Shown here one piece after another: positions 1-10,555 of a stretch of DNA of 64,000 bases. Numbering within the stretch: position 1 is the first letter of the stretch; every line of letters begins with the position of its first letter. The notes beneath the pieces were generated by a model. That model saw only the letters and a program-made list of their open reading frames with translations, was not told where the DNA came from and did no database searches. Origin of the DNA: Takakia lepidozioides (lineage: Eukaryota > Streptophyta > Takakiopsida > Takakiales > Takakiaceae); contig JAKLZA010000010.1 of assembly GCA_030704615.1 (NCBI GenBank), forward strand, positions 62,001 to 126,000, read 5' to 3'. A program made the position numbers and the translations under genes.

Positions 1-6
1 CCTACT

Positions 7-1532
7 TTGTTCAAAGATGTACACAAGTATTGTCAGAGTTGTGATGAATGTCAGAGGCTAGGACCTTTGCAGAGATCTGGGAAAATGGCTTTGCATCCTA
101 CAATGCCTACGGAACCATTTCAGAAATGGGGACTAGACTTTGTTGGACCAATTAACCCACCAGCCAAGAATACACAGAACAGGTACATAATTACAGCCAC
201 TGATTATACTACGAAGTGGGTGGAAGCTAAAGCTTTGAGGGACAACACAGCCAAGTCCACAGCAAGGTTTCTGTATGAGAACATACTTACACGATTTGGC
301 TGTCCCTTGGAATTTATCAGTGATCAGGGAAGTCACTTCATTAATGAGACCATTGAATTGTTGACTAAAGAGTTCATGATTGTGCATAGGAAGAGTACAA
401 CATATTACCCACAGGGTAATGGGCAGGCAGAGGCTACCAACAAAATACTATGTACTATCTTGGCTAAGATAGTCAATGCAAACAGAACGGATTGGGATAC
501 AAAGCTGCTGACAGCTTTGTGGTCATACAGGACTTCATATAAAGTCACCACTAAGTATACACCATTCCAATTAGTTTATGGTATGGAAGCTTTACTTCCA
601 GTGGAATTCCTGTTACCTACCATGAGAACGGAATGGGGAAAGAGAATGGAATTGCAAGATTCCATTAAGGTCAGGAAACATGAATTATACCATGTGGAAG
701 AAGTACGTGCTGATGCAGCTGATAATATGACCAGAATTCAGATGAAGAGAAAGAACAGTTTGATGAAGGCAAGTTAAAGACTTTTAAGACGGGAGATTTG
801 GTTCTATGGTTGCAGAAGAAGGGAAAGATTAAAGCTTCTAAGCTTAAATCACCATGGAAAGGACCTTATGTCATACAAAAGATGTATGATAACAACACCG
901 CCATGTTACAAACCATTAACAAAGAAATGCTGGGAAGAGTCAATGCCAATAAGTTGAAGGGGTACAGTGGTATCCATGACAAACCATTGCAGCATGATTT
1001 GCATGTTGAAACGCAAAAGCAGTCACGGGCTGCGCCAGTGTTACCAACGGAGTATGGAGCACTTGTCGCTAGGCCGAGCATATATGACCAGGGCGGGCAG
1101 AACAAGCGCGACACAGCCTATCACAGCCCATCAAGGCGCGACACAGCCTATCACAGCCCATCAAAGCGCGACACAGCCTATCACAGCCCATCAAAGCGCG
1201 ACACAGCCTATCACAGCCCATCACGGCGCGACACGACCTATCACAGCCCATCACGGTGTGACACAGCCTATCACAGCCCATCACGGTGCGATACAGCATA
1301 TCACAGCCCAGCACGAAGCAATACAGCCTATCACAACCTACCACAGCGTGTCACAGCCTATCACAGCTTACCACAGTGTATCACAGCCTATCACGGCATA
1401 CCACAGTATGACACAGCCTGTCACAGCTTAACACAGCCTACTAGGGTTACACAATCCATAGAATCAGTGACAGGTGGACGCAGGATAACTTCAGGAAATG
1501 GCCGGCGGAAGAAAGGACGGAAGCCAGTTTAG
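7..1532 (+). CDS. Ty3/gypsy integrase (3' end of pol), with repeat-encoded C-terminal tail
   Basis: Catalyses insertion of retrotransposon cDNA. The start lies outside the window. Visible are the CC half of the HHCC zinc motif (residues 9 and 12 or 15, counted from the first methionine), then the catalytic core with D44 in LDFVGP, D106 in SDQGSHF and E142 in GNGQAEAT. The spacing of 35 residues between the last two is normal. The frame seen at the start stops at 777; homology continues in another frame from about 745 (TGDLVLWLQKKGK), so one frameshift separates core and C-terminal domain. That second frame runs on to 1532 through a 30-base minisatellite, giving a tail of repeated YHSPS(R/K)RDTA units. 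Whether the tail is translated depends on the frameshift being a sequencing error or a programmed event. Confidence 0.85.
1103..1430 (+). repeat. 30-bp minisatellite in the integrase tail
   Basis: About eleven tandem 30-base units built on GACACAGCCTATCACAGCCC. The first seven or so are nearly identical and later ones decay. Because 30 is a multiple of three, the integrase frame stays open and encodes a ten-residue repeat rich in Tyr, His and Ser. A related CACAGCC-rich tract recurs in this element's own 3' LTR. Confidence 0.9.
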
Positions 1533-1924
1533 AAAGGACACGTGGAAGTCAGGGCGCAACACACAGCTGAGAAGGAAGTGCAAGAACAGATGTCATCAAG
1601 AAAGAGGACAAGAATGGCCGTCAAAATACCTAATCAGCGCGTCAAATTGGATGAATGGCGGGCCCATTAATGAATACAGAAAAGGGGCAACAGAACAAAC
1701 GGCAAGTACAGAAAAGCAAATTCTTGTCACATGTGTTATCCTAGTGGACAGTCCAGCAGGGAAAGTCCACTAAAGAAAATTCTAAAATCCAGTCACAGCG
1801 GTTACAGCCAATCGAAAGCCAGAGAAGGGATCAAGAAATTGGAGGGAAATTAAGCGCAAGAGTCGGCGTCGTTCTAAACGGGCGTCTCGACGGGACAAAC
1901 CATCAATGCTATAGCTTTGAAGCT
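1533..1924. other. Spacer between integrase and the extra ORF
   Basis: No convincing gene. Short open frames occur but nothing links them to a family. The stretch probably serves as leader for the ORF that follows. Confidence 0.5.
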
Positions 1925-4900
1925 ATGGAGGAACTAACAGACTATACGCTCGCAATATTACTTACGCAGTGGCATAGGGACGAAAGAACAGAGCGGATCT
2001 TTTCTCTTGATCGATGCTTGCAAGCCCCGCAGGCTTACAAGAAATTACCCATAGCTTTTTGTGGCAACCATACGTTTATGCTTTGTGCACTACAGGCATT
2101 TCTTCAATTGTTACAGCCAAAACATTTCTGTGGGTCTAGAATGAAGAGAGTGAGAGGAATGGAGGAAATCAGGGTGAAGAGCACCACAATCCTGCAGAAA
2201 CAAACGATTGCTACTCCACAGGCGATACAGTTACTGAAGGAGCTGAGATTGCAAGGATTGCAAAGCAAAGATTGGACATTGCACCATAGACAGTACATGT
2301 TACAATTCTTGCAGAACTTTGAGCCAAGGACAGGAGCAACAACGGTGAAGGGAGTTGAATTAGTAATTACTCCCCTATACCTACAGCAATTGTTTCGATT
2401 GCCAGCAGGTCAGGTGCATGTGGAGGAGCACAGGGCAAGACTGCAAATAGGGGACTTATTCCAAGAAGGGAGTTTCTTTAAAACTCAGGGTTATGCTTGT
2501 ACCAAGGCCGTGTACCCAGGGCTAAGGGAGGTAGGCCAGGTATTGAACGTTCTGTTTGCCATGAAACAGAACCAACAGTATTTGAGCAGATCCTTCACAG
2601 AGGAAATACTCAAAGCCCTGAGAGGAGAAGAGGTAGAATGGGCGGACATAATGTACAACGCACTGGTAGAGGAGATGAAAAGATTACAGGGTACTGCCGC
2701 AAAGTCTCCTATCATAGTGTCTGGCCCAATCATTGCTCAAATAATTCTTGATTCTGGCATACTTGATGCTCGAGAAAGAAAGGAGATGGGAGTGTTTGAG
2801 CCAGAAACCACTGCAATGGAAGAGCAAGGCTCTTCACACAGTGAGGGTGGACTGGCAGGGCAACCCGAGAATAAGAGACAGAGGCGGGGAAAGACTGTAG
2901 TGGCGGATCCACTGGCTTCACGGAATCCGCATGATAATGTTTCCCAAGTTTTTGTGCAGGAAGGGGCACAGCAGCACAGAGAACTGCTATTACTGGAAGC
3001 AGGACCTTCAGAGAGGGAAGAGGAAGTTACTTCAGTATCACAGCCATCACAGCCAGAGGATCGGCTTGTCACAAGGTTACCACAAGTTGTCCATGCAGTT
3101 CAACCAGAAATAATTGATTTAGAAAAAGAAGGGTTAGATATTCCCACTACAGAACAGGTGGTGGCAGAAATTGAGAAGGGGGACCTTCTCTATGAATATT
3201 CTGGTATGGTCAAGGACACAGTGATTCCGGAGGTGCAACGGTTGTCCAAGGGAAACCCTGCGGCGCATATAATACACACACCTGTGACGGAGGTACCACA
3301 GGTAGAATGTCAAGACACTGCAGCACCAGTGACGGATGAAGTGGTTCAGGAAGAAAATCTGGTGGGGCAATGGCCTGAATGGTTCGTAAGGCATCACACT
3401 GTTGAGGATCAGGGAGAACAGCAGCAAGCTCACCAAGATGACCCTCAACAGGCTATGCTTATGAGTTCCATAAGCAGGACACTGAATTTGTTGGGTACTT
3501 ATGTCAAATCCCATGTTCCCACTACTCAATTGGCAGCTTTGAGGGAGGAACTCAGGAAAGAGTTTGAGGCTCGACTTGCCACAGAGTGTGCAAACAAGGT
3601 CGATGAAGAGGTCACTCTCAAAATGCAGCAAGACTTGGAGAGTACAGAAGCGGCTTTGCAATTGGCCAAGGAACAATTGATTGAGGCAGGCCTCGCACAA
3701 GACCACTTGCACGAAGCACATAAGCAACAGCTATACCAAATGCAGGTGAAGCATGAAAGCAAGTTGCAAGAAGTGAATGCACTACATATGGAGTTGCATG
3801 ACAGGATGGCCATACAATGTGCTACACTCACAACTATGCTTGACCAATCTACAAAAGAAATAAACAGTCAAGCGGAAAAATGTACGAAGGCAGAGGAAGA
3901 GAATGTTGAGCAAATGAAACTCATTGTCGATATGAAGAATACAATCTGTCGCAATGAGGATACTTTCAAGCAATACAGGCAGGTTGAAGCTGACCAAGAG
4001 AGGCACATCCTGGAGTTGCAACAAACGGTCATGGCCAATAGAAATGAAATCTCGGTCACTAACAAGGCTTGGAAGGAAGCCAATAATCTGCTTGCTGCCT
4101 ATGCGAATTTGGTTGAACCTCATGCGAAGCGCATGGAGGCTTTACAACAGCAGTTAGATGTGTACAAACTCAGAGAGGAGCACACTCTCAGAGGAACCAC
4201 AAGCAACTTGGTGGATAACCACCTTATGCAGGTCTGGTTAGCACAAGGGCCAGTGGAGGGCAAAGCACCACGAAAGCTCACCCAAAGCGAGATGAATGAG
4301 CTCAGACTGCAAGTGCAGAACATTGCCACAACTACTATAGACAATGTCTATAGTAGGATAGCGGAGTTACAGGAGGATGTAGACGGCCTGCAGACTCAAG
4401 TGGAGGACCTCACTTCAAATATCGACAAAAGAGTCTATATACCTGAGGAACAGCTAATGGCTTCTTATTTACAAGCCAGAACTTTGGCTTTTCAGTCTTC
4501 TTCACAGCAGGTGCAGGAGATGCCAATGATACAAGAGCCAGTGCCACCAACACCACAACAAGTCACTGTGCCAGTAGCTGACCCTGTTGTTACTACAGCC
4601 ACACCACAGCCACCACAGCCTGAGGTATGGGGAATGCTGCTTTTAACCCACCTAAAACTCCAGCTGCAAGGGAGTACAGTAGGGCTATGATTATGCCCTT
4701 CAACCAAATTCCCATTGTGTTGGATTTGGCTTGGAAAGAATTTAGTCCTCCGCAGTCATTGGCACATTACTATCAAATCATGCGCATTTGGCTGCCAGTG
4801 GCAACTAGGACTAAAGTTCTTCCGAACAATCGACCAATTGAGGATCATCACTTTGCACAGTACTGGCATGAGGCAGGTACCATGTTGAAGGAATTAATTG

Positions 4901-5687
4901 CCTTCCAAGTTGTACATGGATTCATTTATACCAAGACCAAGGAGGTAGCAAGTATTGTCATGGGATGCGGGTTATACTACGCTGCTTGTTTTCTGGTACG
5001 TTATCACATTGAGCAGCACAAGATGCAATCGCGCTTTCTGAGTTATTCCAGTGGGGATCATTGGGTCTTACCTTCAGTGCCACCTCATATGTACCTATAT
5101 GAGGCAAAAGTTATGATACAAAAGGATTCTCAAATTCGTTCATGGTTTCATGCGGCCTGGAACAATTTGTCAACACAGAAATTCGGCCTTGATGATATTT
5201 TCTTTAAGGGACATGAGGCATGGAAATACTTGCACAATTCACAAGTCATTGGTACCCCACTCACCTGGACAGACAAGGAGCTCAGGGTCTTCACAATTTT
5301 GCCATTCAGCGTTTACAACAAGTTTTAAAATATAAACTTCCAGACATGGTAGGACAACATTGTATGCCCCAGAGGATTCCACAAAAAGTTCGACAATTAA
5401 AACACCTGAGAGGCGATGAGGATTCTGATACAACTGTTTCTTCAGCGGATTCTTTTGACATGGGAGAAGACTATGCAATTCAGATGGCAGAGAAGAAGCG
5501 ACGGGGGTCTCCTATGCCTGAAAGGTTACCTCGATATCAGCCTCCAGAGGGCCTCACATATCCAGGTAGTGTTCAATCATCTCCGTCAACCAGTGACAGA
5601 CCTCGGGCTCGTACACACAGTCCGCCACGAAACTCTCAACGTCAGAAAGGTGCTCGCTCACAAAGGTTTGCTAATCCCAATCAGTAA
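1925..5687 (+). CDS. Post-integrase ORF of Gypsy-1: coiled-coil protein of unknown function
   Basis: An ORF of 921 codons starts at 1925 and ends at 4690. At about 4630 the coding signal passes to another frame (4627-5328) and at about 5285 to a third, ending at 5687; read across these shifts it is about 1,250 codons. The N-terminal third looks globular. The region coded at about 2850-3450 is acidic and low-complexity. About 3500-4420 is rich in Gln, Glu, Leu and Lys with heptad-like spacing, as in long coiled coils. The third part (4690-5300) looks globular with many aromatics and no convincing membrane segment; the end is Ser/Arg/Pro-rich. It occupies the position of env-like or accessory ORFs in some plant gypsy elements, but I see no signal peptide, membrane anchor or fusion motif, so I do not call it an envelope. 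Not recognised. Confidence 0.6.
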
Positions 5688-5708
5688 ACCGTGAGGACAC
5701 GGCTTTTT

Positions 5709-5725
5709 GAGAGGGGAAGGGGTAA
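5709..5725 (+). other. Polypurine tract
   Basis: A purine-only run (GAGAGGGGAAGGGG) followed by TAA ends directly at the TGTTAG start of the 3' LTR. This is the expected position and composition for the plus-strand primer of an LTR retrotransposon. Confidence 0.85.
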
Positions 5726-6504
5726 TGTTAGAGGACTGTCTGGGACTTAGACACTTATACGGGATCTGTGGGGTACCCTTAATTTTGCACAGACTGAGAC
5801 CAACAGGAGCCTTAGGGGTGACAGCAGCGCACTTTAGGGGGGTTACACAGCCCGTCACAGCCCCCGACACAGCCAACACAGTCGTCACAGTCCGACACAG
5901 CCACACAGCCAGTCACAGCCCAACACAGTCGCACAGCCACTCACAGCCTGACACAGCCGGTCACAGCCCATCACAGTTTCACACAGCCAGTCACAGCTTG
6001 ACACAGCTGTCACGACCATAGGGAACGGATAGCAGGACAGGGAACGACTGTGGGGAACAACACCTGCGAATGGAACATGTTAGTTCACGGATGACGGTTA
6101 GTGAGGGAAACGGTTAGAACAACGGGTAGGAAGATAAAGCCAGGAGTAAGGACTGGAAAAGGATCGATTCTTGGATCACTTCGGGGGGGGGGGGGATTTC
6201 GGACATCACTGGGGGAAATGAGGAGAGAGCGTATCTCTGAGCAGAAAGAGGAGAGCACGGAGTAGGAGGAGGATCTGTTGATGCTTAATTAATGCAGGCA
6301 GTAGAATTGTAATGTAGAGCAGATTAGAGACTCCATGGCTTCAGCCTGATACTTGATAGATATTAATCTGATACACACTTCATACTCACACTGTGTAGAG
6401 AGATTTGAGTGAAGCTGTGGAATGAATGGATGAGTTGATGGAATCCGATAGATTGATGAAGCAAACTGATACTTAATTACCAACAGTAAGGTAACTAGCT
6501 AACA
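5726..6504 (+). repeat. 3' LTR of Gypsy-1 (about 779 bp)
   Basis: Starts with TGTTAG right after the polypurine tract. The end is set at CTAACA (6499-6504), the exact inverted complement of the start. The LTR holds a CACAGCC-rich tract at 5838-6012 and a run of ten or more G at about 6183. No second LTR is in the window, so the 3' boundary rests only on the terminal inverted repeat. Confidence 0.7.
5838..6012 (+). repeat. CACAGCC-rich tandem tract inside the LTR
   Basis: Irregular tandem units of about 10-15 bases (such as GTCACAGCCCGACACAGCC) fill this stretch. The core word is the same as in the minisatellite that encodes the integrase tail at 1103-1430. Confidence 0.8.
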
Positions 6505-6599
6505 TGAATGTGGGAAGGAAAACAAATAGGAAACACCCCCATGATACACTAGCTGTAGGTCATGACTGATTGTTCTGAGCGGGCTGAGTACTTAGAGAT

Positions 6600-8314
6600 T
6601 TCCAACTCTTCTATCTTGGAGTTTCCGCCTCGGATAGCGAAGGGATGGGTGAGTAAAAGCCGCGCGACAGGAGCTCAGCCTTATCAGGTGAGAGAACATC
6701 CTTTGGGCCGGGTTTGGGACAGTACCAGAGTAAGGTTGTGAATGAGAGCTTTTTGGCAATGATGGAATCCAGAAAGTCCACATTCAAAGGGGAGAAATCT
6801 AAAGCATGGGACATCTTGGTTTTTTCTTGACTCGGGTTTCCACACATCACTTTACTCCCATCTTCAATGTTTTGGGCTTTCCAATGGTTTCGAATTGGAA
6901 GCTAACTGTGACATTGTGTTTTGTTTTGTGGCCCAGGTCACAAAAAGGCCTGAGGGGGTGAATGGTAGCCAACAATCTTACGCAACAGACCTCGTGGTGC
7001 TTGACATTCCGGATGGTTTGCCAGTCCCCGATGTCCTCTTTTCAAATGCCACACCTTCCTGGAACAAATCGGATGCTCGTTTCTGGCAGTGGGTTTTCTC
7101 TTTCAATAACAAATTTCTTTTTGACGCAGGGGCTCTCATGCAGGCAAAGGACATGTTGGCTCGCAGAACTCTCTTCAGCTACATGAAGTCTTCCGGGTTT
7201 TGGGTCATCAAAATGTGGACATGCATCAACACCCTTCCTCTTTCGAAAGGGGAGTTCCCTGGGCAAAAGAGGAATTGTTCTCTCTAAATGACACTTTTCG
7301 GTGTTTCGTGTTCCATTCATATTTTTTAGTTTTGCTTGCGTAATTGATTCTATGGGCTTTTCTTGCAGACTCGGGTGTTTGAAGCTTTGTGCTTGGTGAG
7401 GTTGCGGAAGGACACCCTTCCTCCTTTCATTCCTGAGTTCCAGTTGAGGGACCTTGCAGCTCACATCGACCCCAACTGTGAGTCTGTGGAGGAGGATGTG
7501 GTTTTCAATTACGTGGATTCTTGAAAAGGTCGCATGGTGTCCCTTGGAGAGGTGCTCGGGAGAAATCCCCAGCTTTCATGCAGACTCTGGTGGAGACATG
7601 CAGCCGGTACGGTTGGCGGGTGGTGTACTTGTCTATGGGCACAGCTGGGCTGCCTCTTGTTGCCCAATTCTCAACTGTAAGAGCTTCAATTTGTTTTGCG
7701 GCATTGTGTTTTACCTTTAAGTTTTGGCTGGAATTGCAGGTGCATATTTCCATGCCTGCAAGAGCGCCGACAGACACTTCTTCGGCATGGAGGGGGATGC
7801 AAAGCTCTTTTCGAGCGAGCTTGAATAGCTAACCTCTGGCTCAACATCAGCCCCCTGCACGGAGGCAGTTTTTGAGGAGACCTTCTGACGAAGATCTGGA
7901 CGTTGACTCTGATTTTGAGTGTGAGTAAGTCCTATTTGTTGTCGTGCGGGTGGGTGATGCATTTCCTTGCTTGTTTGCTTGTCGTGCATTCCAATGCAGT
8001 GACTTCTGACACCATTTGGGTTGGTTCATTTCAGAGTACCGCACCATTCATCGGCGCCATCCTTGCGGTTTTGAAGGATACAACTTGTCTCCAAGTCCAC
8101 CCCATGGTTTCCACTTGCCTATTTACGCGGAGGCATGCGCACGTGTCTTGTCCCAGTAGTCGGCTTGTTCTCCTCCCAAGGGGGGCCGTGGCAGGAAAAA
8201 AACGTTGCTATCGGGCTAGGATATATGTAGATGACATTGCTACGTCCGTGTCTGGAAATAGTTCCTCTGGAGCCTCGGGTTGTTGAGGGAGTAGATGAAA
8301 ACTGGCTTAATAAA
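6600..8314 (+). pseudogene. M0: 5'-truncated, diverged ParB-methyltransferase family gene (C-terminal half)
   Basis: A diverged relative of the M genes described at 21067-26283. From about 6720 it encodes VNESFLAMM, matching VNESFLAAL of MB. After an intron ending at 6933 comes VVLDIPDGLPVPD, the counterpart of the family's conserved IILDIPDGEPVE. Further splice acceptors precede 7369 (TRVFEALCLV), 7740 (GAYFHACKSADRHFF, counterpart of the segment after motif I) and 8035; a donor GTGAGT lies at 7921. Intron positions agree with MB and MD. AATAAA lies at 8309-8314. The exons for the ParB-like half are missing; Gypsy-1 ends about 100 bases upstream. Frame breaks occur near 7287 and 7525, and the motif I region reads YLSMGTA rather than DLTCGTG. 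Called a relic. Confidence 0.7.
8309..8314 (+). terminator. AATAAA polyadenylation signal of M0
   Basis: Canonical hexamer about 20 bases after the last in-frame stop region of M0. Confidence 0.5.
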
Positions 8315-8859
8315 TGGTGTTTTGGATTACAAGTGTTGCCATCCCTATTCTACTGCCATGTCTCCATGTATTCGTAGACTCAATACCTTCCATGAAAAAT
8401 GCGACATATTTTAGAACCAAAAATTTCGAACATAAAAGGTGGATGAAGATTGGTGTTTCCGGAATGGACTCGATGTTTTCTTACGTTGCAGATGAATTTG
8501 CAAGTTTCCACATTATTACAGAGAACGCATGGTATTTTGGGATGTTGGCCTTCAACTTCGGAATTTTCCCATTTGCATTGCTCTCGTGATTTGTCATCCG
8601 TCCTGAATGTGGATGGGGAAGGAACCTTCCCAAATGATAAAGGTGGGCAACCGCAAGCGCTGCAATCGACTTTCCTTCCGCGGACCTAGAGGCCATCCAC
8701 GGAATTGGGTGCTCTACGTTCGAAAGAATGCTGACGTGGCGTGAGCCCACCTGCGCTCACGTGGCCACACTCACGCGGAAGCATTGCCCGTGCACTGAGT
8801 GCCACCCAGATGATTCTGGGATCAAATCCTGCTACTTGAAGGGTGTGGTATGCTCTTTT
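8315..8859. other. Stretch without recognised gene
   Basis: No coding region or repeat that I can name. It ends at a sharp junction near 8860 where identity with the MB gene begins, so it may be a fragment of another insertion. Confidence 0.5.
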
Positions 8860-9707
8860 TCGCAAGACCACTCGGTGGCATTTCCGCCCCTCCTACAATC
8901 CTTGTCTGCACACACCCTCTCAAAGAATGAGACCATATTCTGAAATCCTGGGGTGTCGGAAGGCTCTTCGGCAGTCGCCTTCTTTAGTGCTCTGCCCTTC
9001 AGACCCTCCATGGTCTTCATGTATGCCAACTTGGATGCCCGTCCATCCAAAACCGCCAAGAAACTCTCATTTACACACTGGACTACTGTTTCGGGAGCCT
9101 CTTTCGGCCTCTTCATTTCCACCGGCTCGAAAGGGTGCCCCCCTGGGGGGTTGAAGAGTGCCTTCTTTGCCAAGCCAGTTCTCGTGCCACAGGGGAGGCA
9201 GCCTGTGTTTGGGGGGGTGGGCTGGTTGCAAAGTCTCCATCGGAGTCCTCTTCCTCACCCTCTTCCTGAACAGGCTGTTTCTGCTTCTTCGTTTTAGCGG
9301 GTGTCACAACAGCTGCTCCTTGCTGGCGAGTCCTCTTCTTCGACCCCTTCTGTTGGGCCTGCACAGCTGCATCCACCGTCTTTTGTGCCATCTCAGCTGC
9401 CTTTCTGGATTCTTCCAGAGCAGCAGATTCCTTTGCCGACTTTGGCCCAGCAGGGACACGTCTTTCCTTTCTTCTCTTCTGCCCAAGGCGTGCAGATCTT
9501 TCTCAGACTCGTCAACAATACCGCCAGACATGTCCAGGTACATGGGCATCCAACGAGATGCGCGGATGCCATTGTTTCTGCATCTCGGGTGTGTAGACAC
9601 AGCTTGGGCCCGCCACGGTCCAAGCCATGAAGAACGGGGGCTCTTGAGCCAGGGCCCCTGTCTGCACGTATTTCATATACCTGCAAGGCAGTCAGCATGC
9701 GTGAGCA
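8860..9707 (-). pseudogene. MA: fragment of a ParB-methyltransferase gene (part of exon 7)
   Basis: Almost identical to 22566-23440 of MB. It begins in intron 6 (minus-strand entry at 9707), runs through the start of exon 7 and the Lys/Gln-rich linker and the VNESFLAVL segment, and stops at 8860, just before the LDIPDG motif. The right end is cut by the terminus of transposon unit TE1 at 9708: MB continues AAAAGTTG where this copy turns into GAGGTTTAC. Frameshifts relative to MB are visible near 9290 and 9480. With both ends missing it cannot be functional. Confidence 0.85.
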
Positions 9708-9776
9708 GAGGTTTACTATTTCATGAGCAGAAACCATGAGCCATGAGCCATGAGCCGCATGAGCCGCATGAGCGGT
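9708..9776 (+). repeat. Terminus of TE1, CATGAGC-rich
   Basis: Starts GAGGTTTACTATTTC and continues with direct repeats of (C)CATGAGC. The same start occurs at 33120 (reverse strand), 51109 (GAGGTTTGCTATTTC) and in weaker form at 17769. At three of these sites the flank is interrupted M or G3 gene sequence, which fixes the boundary. Confidence 0.75.
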
Positions 9777-10555
9777 GAGCCGAAGTCTAAGATACGCGGA
9801 TTTCATGAGCGGACTCCTCCAAATTTGGAAATGCGGCAGATTAAACAAGTATAAAATAATAGTTTTTATTTGACCTTGCCGTTTTTGGACGTTCCAGATC
9901 ATGTAATGCGGCGAAGATATGTCGTCAGTAACAAGTCCGCTCATGGTTTTTTAGATCCGCTCATGGAAATAAGTGACCGTGCAACGGGAAATCCAGTATA
10001 CCACTGCAAAAGGACGTCGCATACTGGCCTGTATAGAGTATTCCGCGGTTTTACATGCCTTAACATTGGAATGAAGCTGACCCTTTTGCCGCGATTGAAC
10101 CAATGGAGTCTGCACCAATACAGTTGCAGTACTTCACAATTCTGTCTTCTTCGGGTATTCGGCGGGAAAGGTTTGCAACTGAACTGGGAAATAGGGTGCC
10201 GCATTAGGGTTCGCACGTGCGAAATTTCGGAGCGGTTTGGTGTTGGCGAAGGCCGCCTCTCTAGGGTACCTACGACGATACTTGGAAATGCGGCGCCGCA
10301 TTTCCTTGTCGGAGGTCAAATGAGGAAAGCAAGTTTTCGGAAAGCAGAAAAACATGAACCCTCCAACATACAAAAATACATGCACGTGGAAACAAGTGAA
10401 CGATATAGTAATATCTTAGTTCGAGCAAAACAGGTTACTGGTAGGCAAGACATATGTCGGACTTTGTGTGGCCAGAGTCTGAGGTACTGGCAGCAGTACA
10501 GTTCTACTATCCGAAAAGGATGGGCGTACCATTGTATGTGGACCGCAAGCCAAGC

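Larger units (their letters stand above)
1..6504 (+). mobile_element. Gypsy-1: 3' part of a Ty3/gypsy LTR retrotransposon
   Basis: The first 6.5 kb read as the 3' part of a gypsy element: integrase core, a long extra ORF after the integrase, a polypurine tract at 5709-5725 and a 3' LTR starting TGTTAG and ending CTAACA. The 5' LTR, gag, protease and reverse transcriptase lie left of the window. Just beyond the LTR (from about 6600) begins a fragment of an M gene that lacks its 5' exons, so the element may have inserted into or next to that gene. The first five bases after the LTR, TGAAT, would be the target duplication if the 5' flank outside the window matches. Confidence 0.85.

Noticed and set aside
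866-1344. Minus-strand frames with CDRLC repeats at the Gypsy-1 minisatellite
   Set aside because: Shadow of the 30-base repeat, which is open in more than one frame because the unit length is a multiple of three.
1925-5687. Envelope gene of an endogenous retrovirus
   Set aside because: Position would fit but no signal peptide, transmembrane segment or fusion-like motif is visible; long coiled coil only.
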